NCBI RefSeq assembly: GCF_027257935.1
Contig: NZ_JANZKW010000001.1
Location: 558,001-622,000 of the forward strand
Reading direction: 5' to 3'
From: Chitinimonas sp. BJYL2
GTDB lineage: Bacteria; Pseudomonadota; Gammaproteobacteria; Burkholderiales; Chitinimonadaceae
Length of the DNA stretch: 64,000 bases
A program made the translations under genes and the position numbers. Positions within the stretch are counted from its first letter, which is position 1; every line of letters starts with the position of its first letter. Positions 56,928 through 64,000 of the stretch are shown here, in pieces. Below the pieces are notes generated by a model. The model searched no databases, was not told where the DNA came from, and saw nothing but the letters and a program-made list of their open reading frames with translations.

Positions 56928-57565
56928 GCATGCCACCGCGCACCGTCACGCTGGCCTTTACCGGCGCCTCGGGCCTGCCCTATGGTCTGCGCCTGCTGGA
57001 GCAATTGCTCACGGCCGGTGTACAGGTCTATCTGCTGTATTCGCAGGCCGCCCAGGTGGTGGCCCGGCAGGAACTCGGGGAAACCTGGCCCAGCCGTGCC
57101 AAGGAACTGGAGGCTCAATTGCTGAGCCGCTTTGGCAGCGTGCCCAGCCAGCTGCGCGTCTTTGGCCGCGAGGAATGGTTTGCGCCCGTCGCCTCGGGCT
57201 CCAACCCGGCCGATGCCATGGTGATTTGCCCCTGCACCATGGGCACGCTCGCCGCAGTGGCAGCCGGCATGAGCGACAACCTGATCGAGCGCGCAGCCGA
57301 CGTGATGATCAAGGAAAACCGCCCGCTGATCCTGGTGCCGCGCGAAACACCGTATTCAGCCATCCACCTCGAAAACATGCTCAAACTCGCGCGGCTGGGT
57401 GTGTGCATCCTGCCGCCGAATCCGGGCTTCTATCATCACCCCGCAACGGTGCAGGATCTCGTCGATTTTGTTGTGGCACGCGTGCTCGACCAGCTGCGTG
57501 TACCGCATACGCTGATGCAACGCTGGGGAGATGACACTCAACTGGCGGACACCACCCAACCCTGA
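56924..57565 (+). CDS. ubiX: Flavin prenyltransferase UbiX
   Basis: Makes prenylated FMN, the cofactor of UbiD decarboxylase in ubiquinone synthesis. The 213-residue product has the N-terminal FMN motif [43 protein letters not shown] in the middle and [22 protein letters not shown]. The first ATG overlaps the rapZ stop (ATGA); a second ATG is two codons on. The frame remains open far upstream inside hprK and rapZ, which is a shadow. Confidence 0.95.
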   Translation: MSMPPRTVTLAFTGASGLPYGLRLLEQLLTAGVQVYLLYSQAAQVVARQELGETWPSRAKELEAQLLSRFGSVPSQLRVFGREEWFAPVASGSNPADAMVICPCTMGTLAAVAAGMSDNLIERAADVMIKENRPLILVPRETPYSAIHLENMLKLARLGVCILPPNPGFYHHPATVQDLVDFVVARVLDQLRVPHTLMQRWGDDTQLADTTQP

Positions 57566-57585
57566 TACCACGAGGAGCAAGTCGA

Positions 57586-58368
57586 ATGGGCATGGATGTA
57601 ATCGATTACGTGATTCACGGCGACGACATGCAGTTTGTCGAAGTGGAGCTGGATCCCGGTGAAGCCGCGGTCGGCGAGGCGGGCACCATGTTCTATATGG
57701 AGGACGGCATCCGCATGGATACCATCTTCGGTGATGGCTCGGCCCAGCAAAGCGGGTTGATGGGCAAGCTGCTCGGCGCGGGCAAGCGGCTTCTGACCGG
57801 CGAATCGCTGTTTACCACGGTGTACGTGAACGAAGGCAGCGGCAAGCGCAAAGTCGCCTTCGGGGCGGCCTACCCAGGCAAGATCATTCCGGTAGCGCTG
57901 GATCAGATTGGTGGCACCCTGCTGTGCCAGAAAGATTCCTTCCTGTGCGCGGCCAAGGGCGTATCACTGGGCATCGCCCTTCAGCGCAAGCTCGGCGTCG
58001 GCTTCTTCGGCGGCGAGGGCTTCATCCTGCAAAAGCTTGAAGGCGACGGGCTGGCCTTTGTCCATGCGGGTGGTGCCACTATCGAGAAAACACTGAAGCC
58101 CGGTGAAACCCTGCGCGTGGACACCGGTTGTGTGGTGGCCTTCCAGCCCTCGGTGGAGTTCGACATCCAGTTTGTCGGCAATGTGAAAAGCGCCCTGTTT
58201 GGCGGCGAAGGTCTGTTCTATGCCACGCTGCGCGGGCCCGGCAAAGTCTGGCTGCAGTCGCTGCCACTGGCGCGACTGGCTAACCGCATCGTGGGGGCTT
58301 CCAAGCAAGGGGGCAGCAATGGCGGCGAGCAGGGTTCACCACTCGGCCGCCTGTTTGAATCGGAATAA
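57586..58368 (+). CDS. TIGR00266 / AIM24-family protein, function unknown
   Basis: A 260-residue soluble protein with Gly-rich beta structure. The order [87 protein letters not shown] and [22 protein letters not shown] is typical of the TIGR00266 (AIM24) family, named after a yeast mitochondrial protein; the bacterial role is not established. A GAGGAG ribosome site lies nine bases before the ATG. It ends at a bidirectional terminator. Confidence 0.88.
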   Translation: MGMDVIDYVIHGDDMQFVEVELDPGEAAVGEAGTMFYMEDGIRMDTIFGDGSAQQSGLMGKLLGAGKRLLTGESLFTTVYVNEGSGKRKVAFGAAYPGKIIPVALDQIGGTLLCQKDSFLCAAKGVSLGIALQRKLGVGFFGGEGFILQKLEGDGLAFVHAGGATIEKTLKPGETLRVDTGCVVAFQPSVEFDIQFVGNVKSALFGGEGLFYATLRGPGKVWLQSLPLARLANRIVGASKQGGSNGGEQGSPLGRLFESE

Positions 58369-58450
58369 TGGGCGCACCACCGGCCGGCCCTGCCTGATAG
58401 CCTGCCTGTCGCCCACGCGCACGGGACCACGCGGTGCGTTCGATCCAAGC

Positions 58451-58485
58451 AAACAAAAAGCCACGCAATGCGTGGCTTTTTGTTT
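58451..58485. terminator. Bidirectional intrinsic terminator between the AIM24-type gene and tolC
   Basis: AAACAAAAAGCCACGC (58451-58466), loop AAT, GCGTGGCTTTTTGTTT (58470-58485): a perfect 16-base inverted repeat with A and T runs on opposite sides, serving the convergent genes. Same design as the one at 9894-9921. Confidence 0.92.
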
Positions 58486-58502
58486 GAACTGCCAGCGCAA
58501 GC

Positions 58503-59846
58503 TTAACGGGCCAGGCGCGCATTCACCGCATCAAGCTCTTTCTCGGTCAGTTCGCCGGTCGCAGCCGACAACTTCAGCTCGTTAAGCAGATAGTCGTAGC
58601 GGGCACGTGCCAGATCGCGCTTGGTCGAGAAATATTGCTGTTGGGCATTGAGCAGATCCAGCGTGGTGCGCACGCCCACCTCACGACCCAGCTTGGTCGA
58701 ATCGAGCGAGCTTTGCGAGGAAACCAGCGCCTGCTCCAGCGCCTTGATCTGCGCAGCACCGGCCTGCACGCCCAGATAGGCTTGCTTGGTGGTCTGGGCG
58801 GTGCTGCGGCGGGCGGCTTCCAGATTTGATTGCGCCTGATCGCGTAGGGCCAGGGTCTCGCGCAGCTTGGAGCTGGTATTGCCGCCGGTAAAGATCGGGA
58901 TGTTCAGCTGCACGCCCAGCGTGGACGTCAGGTTGCTATTGCTGCCACGTGCAGCAGCCAAGCCACCCTTGTTCCAGGACTCACCGTACTGGGCTACCAG
59001 ATCCAGCGTGGGCTGACGGTGCAGGCGGTACTTCTCGATCTCGGCCTCGGCAATGGCCAGCGCGCCGCGCTGCCCCTCAATCGCCAGACTCTTGCTTTCG
59101 GCGCGCGCCACCCAATCGTTGATATCGGCCGGGGTGGGCGGCGTGGCAGGCATTTTGGCGGCCAGCGGCACCAGCCCTTCGGCCGGCACACCGGTCAGCT
59201 GCAAGAACGCGTTCTGCTTGACCATGTAATCGTTCTGGGCGGCGATTTCACTGGCGACGATGCCGTCGTATTTGGCTTGTGCCTCGTGCGTATCGGTAAT
59301 CGTGGCAACGCCGACCTCAAAGCTCTTCTTGGCCTGGGCCAATTGTTGCGACACGGCATCCTTCTGCGCGCGGACGAACTCCAGGTTGTCCTGCGCGTAC
59401 AGCACATCGAAATAGGCTTGCGCCACGCGCAGGATCAGATCCTGGCGGGCCGCGGCAAAGTTTACCTCGGCAAGGCGGGCCTGTTCGCGTAGCTGGCTGG
59501 CGCCCACGCTAACGCCAGCGCGGTAGATCGGCTGGCTGGCCGTGACGGTATAGCCATAGGTGTCGCCCGAGTTCTTCACGTCCCGTGTTGCGTTGTTAGG
59601 CAACAAGGCTTCGGTATCGGTACGGACGTTGTTGTAGGAGCTGGCTACGCTGACCTGTGGCATCCACAAGGCGCGTGCCTGGTTGGTTTTTTCCTGGCCG
59701 GCACGATAGGCCGACTCCGATGCCGCAAAGGTGGCATCGTATTTCTTGGCTTCCTGATAAACCTGCAGCAGATCGGCTGCCATGGCGTTCGAGCCGGCGG
59801 CAAACAGGATCGCCGCAGTCAGGGCGCGCAGTGCGTAGCGTTGCAT
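58503..59846 (-). CDS. tolC: TolC-family outer-membrane efflux channel
   Basis: Trimeric outer-membrane duct of an efflux or type I secretion system. From the ATG at 59846 it has 447 residues with a signal peptide cut near AMAA-DLLQVY. Two TolC repeats are visible: VSVASSYNNV, TASQPIYRAG and LRVAQAYFDVLYAQDNLEFV in the first, PTLDLVAQYG, LNIPIFTGGNTSSKLRETL and TKQAYLGVQAGAAQIKALEQAL in the second, with coiled-coil segments between. A GAGGAT ribosome site supports the start. It follows the RND pump gene by 131 bases, so the three genes probably make one system. Confidence 0.92.
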   Translation of the reverse strand: MQRYALRALTAAILFAAGSNAMAADLLQVYQEAKKYDATFAASESAYRAGQEKTNQARALWMPQVSVASSYNNVRTDTEALLPNNATRDVKNSGDTYGYTVTASQPIYRAGVSVGASQLREQARLAEVNFAAARQDLILRVAQAYFDVLYAQDNLEFVRAQKDAVSQQLAQAKKSFEVGVATITDTHEAQAKYDGIVASEIAAQNDYMVKQNAFLQLTGVPAEGLVPLAAKMPATPPTPADINDWVARAESKSLAIEGQRGALAIAEAEIEKYRLHRQPTLDLVAQYGESWNKGGLAAARGSNSNLTSTLGVQLNIPIFTGGNTSSKLRETLALRDQAQSNLEAARRSTAQTTKQAYLGVQAGAAQIKALEQALVSSQSSLDSTKLGREVGVRTTLDLLNAQQQYFSTKRDLARARYDYLLNELKLSAATGELTEKELDAVNARLAR

Positions 59847-59977
59847 CGATCTATCCTCGTGTTGGATGCGCAATCTAAACATACTGATGGGTATTTTACT
59901 ACCATTTTTACGTTATGCCAGCCCCCGCCAGACGCCAAGCCGGTCCTGCCACCATAGCAAGACCGGATTATCGTCCA

Positions 59978-62900
59978 TCAGGCGTCCAGTGGCCGTTTTA
60001 CCTTGTACCAAGCTGCATACAGCGCGGGCAGGAACAACAGGGTCAGCACCGTGGCGACAAGCAAGCCCCCCATGATGGACCAGGCCATCGGCCCCCAGAA
60101 AGTGGAGCGGGTCAGCGGGATCATCGCCAGAATGGCCGCGGCAGCCGTGAGCATGATGGGGCGGAAACGGCGCACCGCTGACTCGACAATCGCATGCCAG
60201 GGATGTTCCCCTTCCTTCACATGCTGGTCGATCTGATCCACCAGAATTACCGAATTGCGCATGATCATCCCGGCCAGCGCAATCACCCCGAGCTGGGCCA
60301 CAAAGCCGAACGGCACCTGGAACAGCAGCAGGATGGCGCTGACGCCGATCATGCCCAGCGGCGCGGTCAGCAGCACCAGCACCATCTTCGAGATGTTCTG
60401 CAGCTGGATCATCAGCAGCGTCATCACCGTCAGCAACATCAGCGGCATGACCGCCATGATCGAGCCCTGCCCCTTGCCGCTGGCCTCTTGCGAGCCACCG
60501 ATCTCGATCGCGTAACCCATGGGGAGGTCGTCCGCAATCTTCTTGATCTCGGGCCACAGCGCCATCGTCACATCGGGCGCCTGCGCGCCTTCCACATCGG
60601 CGCGCACCGAGATCGTCGGCATGCGGTTACGCCGCCAGATGATGCTCTCTTCGCTCTCCAGCTTGAGGTGGGCAATCTGGCTGACCGGCACATACTTGCC
60701 CTGCCCCAGATAGACCTTGGCGTCCTTGAGGTTGTTCAGGTCGGTGCGCTCCGGGCTGGTCAGGCGGGCGACCACGTCGATGGTGCGGTCATGCTCGCGG
60801 TACTGCGTGACCGTCACGCCCGATAGCGAGGTCTGTAGCGCCACCGACAGATGCTGCGAGGTCATGCCCAGCATGCGTGCCTTGTCCTGATCCACTTCCA
60901 GCCGCACCACCTTGACCCGCTCGCTCCAGTCGGTATTCACCTGGCGCAGATGGGGGTTGGCGCGCATCCGTGCAGCAACCTGATCGGCAATCGCCCGCAG
61001 CTTCTGGTCGTCCGGACCGGAAACACGGAACTGCACGGGGTAGCTGACCGGCGGGCCGTTCTCCAGCCGTGTGACCCGGCCGCGCACCAGCGGGAAGTCC
61101 TTCTCGAACAAACCCTGGATGCGCTTCATCACATCGTCGCGCACATGCTCGTTCTGGGTCATGACCATCAGCTGGCCGAAATTCAGGTTGGGCAGTTGCT
61201 GATCGAGCGGCAGGTAGAAGCGCGGGCTACCAGTGCCGACATAGGACGTGATGCTGGCGATATCCTTGTCGCCCAGCAGCTTGGCTTCAAGCGCTTTGAC
61301 CTGGGCCTCGGTCTGTTCGTAGGTGGAGGCTTGCGGCAGCCACAGGTCCACCATCAGCTCGGGGCGGTTCGAGGCCGGGAAGAACTGCTTTGGTACAAAC
61401 TTGAACAAGCCCACCGCCACCACAAAAGCCAGCAGCGTCGCCACGATCACCGTCTTGCGGTGGTTCAGGCACCAGTTCACCAGCGCACGGAAGCGCACAT
61501 AGAACGGCTTCTGGTACACCGCCGACTCATCGCCGTGATGGTGCTTGGTCTCCGGCAGCAGCTTGTAGCCCAGATAGGGCGTGAACACTACGGCCACGAT
61601 CCAAGACAGGATCAGCGAGATGCCGACCACCTGGAAGATCGACACCGTGTACTCACCGGCATTGGACTTGGCCAGACCCACAGGCATGAAGCCGGCCGCA
61701 GTGATCAGGGTGCCCGTGAGCATCGGGAACGCGGTGCTGGTATAGGCATAGGTGGCGGCACGCAGGCGATCCCAGCCTTGCTCAAGCTTGAGCGCCATCA
61801 TCTCGACTGCGATGATGGCGTCGTCCACCAGCAAACCCAGCGCGATGATCAGCGCACCCAGCGAGATGCGCTGGAGATCCAGACCGAACGCGTACATGAC
61901 GAGGAAGGTCATCGCCAGCACCAGCGGGATCGACAGTGCCACCACGAGGCCGGTGCGGAAACCCAGCGACACAAAGGACACGGCCAGCACAATCACCACC
62001 GCCTCGGCCAGACTGCGCACGAACTCGTTGATGGAGTTCTTCACCACCTTGGGCTGATCGGAAATCGCATGCACTTCAATACCCACGGGCAGCTCGCCGC
62101 GGATTTTGTCCAGCGTGGTATTGAGCTTGTCGCCCAGTGCAATCACGTCGCCGCCCTTGCGCATGGAGATCGCAAGGCCGATGGCCTCCTGCCCGTTGAA
62201 ACGTAGCTTGGCGGTGGTGGGATCGGTGTAGCCACGGTACACATTGGCTACATCGCCCAAACGGAAGTTGCGGCCATTGGCGCGGATGCCGATGGCGCGG
62301 ATCGATTCCACCGAGTCGAACTCGCCCGTCACTCGCAGCGCCACACGCTCGGTACCGGTTTCGACCACCCCGGCCGGCACCACCGCATTGGTGGCTTGCA
62401 GGGTCTGGAATACCAGTTGCGGGTCGATCCCCAGCGAGGCGAGCTTGGCGTTACTGGTTTCGACGAAAATCTTTTCGTCCTGCACGCCCACATATTCGAC
62501 CTTGCTCACATCGGGCACATGCAACAGCTCGGCGCGGGCGGCATCCACATAGGTCTTGAGTTCGGCGTAGCTGAAGCCATCGCGCGTGAACGCATAGAGA
62601 TTGCCGAAGGTATCGCCGAACTCGTCATTGAAGAACGGGCCCTGCACGCCGGAAGGCAAGGTATGGCGGATATCGCCGATCTTCTTGCGGACCTGATACC
62701 AGATATTGGGCACGACAGCCGGCGGCACACCTTCTTTAAGGTTCAGCAGCAGCTGGCTTTCACCGGCTTTGGAGTACGAGCGGGCGTACTCAAGCTCGGG
62801 CATTTCCTGGAGTTTCTTTTCGAGCTTGTCGGTAACCTGCAGCTCCACATCCTTGGCAGATGCGCCGGGCCAGTAGGTCTGGATCACCATGGCCTTGAAG

Positions 62901-63031
62901 GTGAACTCGGGGTCTTCTTTCTGACCCAGCCGGGTATAAGAAAACACCCCGGCGATCATGAACACCACCATCAGATAGATGACGAGCTGCTGGTGCTTGA
63001 GCGCCCATTCGGAGAGATTGATACCGCGCAT
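59978..63031 (-). CDS. RND-type efflux pump, inner-membrane permease (TriC/MexK-like)
   Basis: Proton-driven pump subunit of 1017 residues with the RND layout: one N-terminal helix, a large periplasmic loop, helices 2-7, second loop, helices 8-12. The start MRGINLSEWALKHQQLVIYL and RLGQKEDPEFTFKAMVIQ-like segment resemble the TriC/MexK branch rather than AcrB. The proton-relay pair is D403-D404 in GLLVDDAIIAVEMM. In helix 10 the sequence GMIMRNSVILVDQI has Arg where AcrB has its key Lys. Substrate cannot be predicted. It begins 11 bases after the adaptor gene. Confidence 0.92.
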   Translation of the reverse strand: MRGINLSEWALKHQQLVIYLMVVFMIAGVFSYTRLGQKEDPEFTFKAMVIQTYWPGASAKDVELQVTDKLEKKLQEMPELEYARSYSKAGESQLLLNLKEGVPPAVVPNIWYQVRKKIGDIRHTLPSGVQGPFFNDEFGDTFGNLYAFTRDGFSYAELKTYVDAARAELLHVPDVSKVEYVGVQDEKIFVETSNAKLASLGIDPQLVFQTLQATNAVVPAGVVETGTERVALRVTGEFDSVESIRAIGIRANGRNFRLGDVANVYRGYTDPTTAKLRFNGQEAIGLAISMRKGGDVIALGDKLNTTLDKIRGELPVGIEVHAISDQPKVVKNSINEFVRSLAEAVVIVLAVSFVSLGFRTGLVVALSIPLVLAMTFLVMYAFGLDLQRISLGALIIALGLLVDDAIIAVEMMALKLEQGWDRLRAATYAYTSTAFPMLTGTLITAAGFMPVGLAKSNAGEYTVSIFQVVGISLILSWIVAVVFTPYLGYKLLPETKHHHGDESAVYQKPFYVRFRALVNWCLNHRKTVIVATLLAFVVAVGLFKFVPKQFFPASNRPELMVDLWLPQASTYEQTEAQVKALEAKLLGDKDIASITSYVGTGSPRFYLPLDQQLPNLNFGQLMVMTQNEHVRDDVMKRIQGLFEKDFPLVRGRVTRLENGPPVSYPVQFRVSGPDDQKLRAIADQVAARMRANPHLRQVNTDWSERVKVVRLEVDQDKARMLGMTSQHLSVALQTSLSGVTVTQYREHDRTIDVVARLTSPERTDLNNLKDAKVYLGQGKYVPVSQIAHLKLESEESIIWRRNRMPTISVRADVEGAQAPDVTMALWPEIKKIADDLPMGYAIEIGGSQEASGKGQGSIMAVMPLMLLTVMTLLMIQLQNISKMVLVLLTAPLGMIGVSAILLLFQVPFGFVAQLGVIALAGMIMRNSVILVDQIDQHVKEGEHPWHAIVESAVRRFRPIMLTAAAAILAMIPLTRSTFWGPMAWSIMGGLLVATVLTLLFLPALYAAWYKVKRPLDA

Positions 63032-63042
63032 GTCTGCTCCCC

Positions 63043-64000
63043 TTACTGACGCTTGAGCTGGCTCTCGGCCAGACGCACACGTTGCTGGTCGTGCAGCAGA
63101 TTGGCGCCCGCCGTCACCACCGTATCACCGGCCTTCAAGCCTGCGGCAACCAGCACCACATCATTACGGGCACCCGCCAATTTCACTTCACGGGGGCTAA
63201 CGCGTTCGGTCTTGGCATCCACCACCCAGACGCGCGTCTTGCCATCCTTGTCGATGATCGCCGTCAGCGGCAGGCTGAACCCTGGTTCGCCCTGCTGGCC
63301 CGGAAGCGATACATAGGCGGTCATGCCCAGGCGGATCGCCTCGTCGGGCTGTTTGATGCTGATACGGGCGGCATAGGTGCGGGTGACCGGGTCGGTGTCA
63401 GGGGCCAGTTCACGCAGGCTGGCCGCATAGGTCTTGTCTGGCGAGGCCCACAAGGTCACCTTCAGCGATGGCGCCTTGCGCAGTTCCTCCACGCGCGACT
63501 CCGGTACGCTGACAACCACCTCCCGCTCGCCGCTCTCTGCCACACGCACGGCCGGTGTGCCTGCCGCCAGCACCTGGCCGACCTCGGCGTTGATCGCTGT
63601 GACCACGCCAGCACGCTCGGCGCGCAGCGTGGTGTAGCCGCTCTGGTTGCTGGCCAGATCGAACTGGCTCTTGGCGGCATCAAAGCCCACCTTGGCCGCA
63701 TCTACATTGGCCTGGCTGACAAAGCCACGCTCGCGCAATTGCTTGGCGCGTTCGTAATCGAGCCGTGCCTTCTCAAGCTGGCTTCTGGCCGTTGCCTGCT
63801 GCAGCACCACATCCCGTGCATCGATGCGCAGCAAGGCTTGGCCTGCCTTGACCTGCTGGCCGACTTCGACAAAGCGCTCGACGATCTGACCCGGAATCCG
63901 GAAAGCCAGCGCGCTCTCGCGCCGCGCACGGATTTCGCCCGAGTAGGTCGCGCCCAGTGCGAGTGATTCAGGTTTCACGACCACGGTGCGCACTGGACGA
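63043..64000 (-). CDS. RND efflux periplasmic adaptor (membrane fusion protein), 5' end outside window
   Basis: The frame runs open to the window edge (codons for Pro and Arg precede the GTG at 63993), so the signal sequence or lipobox is missing. About 319 residues are visible: half lipoyl domain (GEIRARRESALAFRIPGQIVER with VGQQVKAGQ), an alpha-hairpin coiled coil near 65-105 (SQLEKARLDYERAKQLRERG), second lipoyl half (TLRAERAGVVTAINAEVGQ), beta barrel and membrane-proximal domain. It should link the pump downstream to the TolC-type channel. Confidence 0.9.
   Translation of the reverse strand, partial: RPVRTVVVKPESLALGATYSGEIRARRESALAFRIPGQIVERFVEVGQQVKAGQALLRIDARDVVLQQATARSQLEKARLDYERAKQLRERGFVSQANVDAAKVGFDAAKSQFDLASNQSGYTTLRAERAGVVTAINAEVGQVLAAGTPAVRVAESGEREVVVSVPESRVEELRKAPSLKVTLWASPDKTYAASLRELAPDTDPVTRTYAARISIKQPDEAIRLGMTAYVSLPGQQGEPGFSLPLTAIIDKDGKTRVWVVDAKTERVSPREVKLAGARNDVVLVAAGLKAGDTVVTAGANLLHDQQRVRLAESQLKRQ

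Noticed and set aside
56003-57565. 520-residue frame that would extend UbiX upstream
   Set aside because: The first 307 codons lie in another frame of hprK and rapZ; only the part from 56924 is UbiX.

Overview
The window reads as chromosomal core sequence from a betaproteobacterium, most likely a member of or close to the Neisseriales. The basis is the gene orders pilB-pilC-pilD-coaE-zapD-yacG, kef-kdsD-kdsC-lptC-lptA-lptB-rpoN-hpf-ptsN-hprK-rapZ, and one uninterrupted translation and transcription block (tRNA/tuf-secE-nusG-rplKAJL-rpoBC-str-S10-spc-alpha). Coding density is high, the DNA is GC-rich, and I see no insertion sequence, prophage, CRISPR array or integrase. The taxon is inferred from gene order and protein character, not from a search.

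Layout. 1-9.9 kb (mostly plus): the end of a YpjD/CcsA-like membrane protein; the type IV pilus motor and peptidase genes pilB, pilC, pilD; coaE, zapD, yacG; an OlsB/OlsA-like pair for ornithine lipid; apaH (minus); and an HDOD-domain regulator. 9.9-42.4 kb (all minus): a continuous block of translation and transcription genes running, in transcription order, from tRNA-Tyr/Gly/Thr-tuf and tRNA-Trp-secE-nusG through rplKAJL-rpoBC, rpsL-rpsG-fusA-tuf-rpsJ, rplC to rpsQ, rplN to rpmJ, and rpsM-rpsK-rpsD-rpoA-rplQ. 42.5-47.1 kb: an accessory island with two pilin-like genes, a polytopic histidine kinase without a visible partner, and a single pilin gene behind a near-consensus sigma-54 promoter. 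47.1-58.4 kb: a CPA2 antiporter, Kdo and LPS-transport genes, rpoN, hpf, the nitrogen-PTS genes ptsN-hprK-rapZ, ubiX and a TIGR00266/AIM24-type protein. 58.5-64 kb (minus): a tripartite RND efflux system (adaptor, cut by the window edge; pump; TolC-type outer-membrane channel).

How it works together. The housekeeping block makes ribosomes, RNA polymerase, elongation factors and the Sec channel. It is punctuated by readable sigma-70 promoters (before tRNA-Tyr, rpsL, rplN, rpsM) and by many RNA hairpins in the intergenic gaps, several arranged like attenuators (rplN leader, rplC leader, the gap before secE, rplL-rpoB). Envelope genes form the second theme: ornithine lipid, Kdo/LPS transport, RND efflux and type IV pili.

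The most interesting non-housekeeping signal is a possible sigma-54 circuit. rpoN lies in the window, a -24/-12 element stands before the pilin gene at 46345, a weaker one before pilB, and a histidine kinase is divergent from the pilin gene. The kinase and the two upstream pilin-like genes have no assigned function and deserve the closest look.
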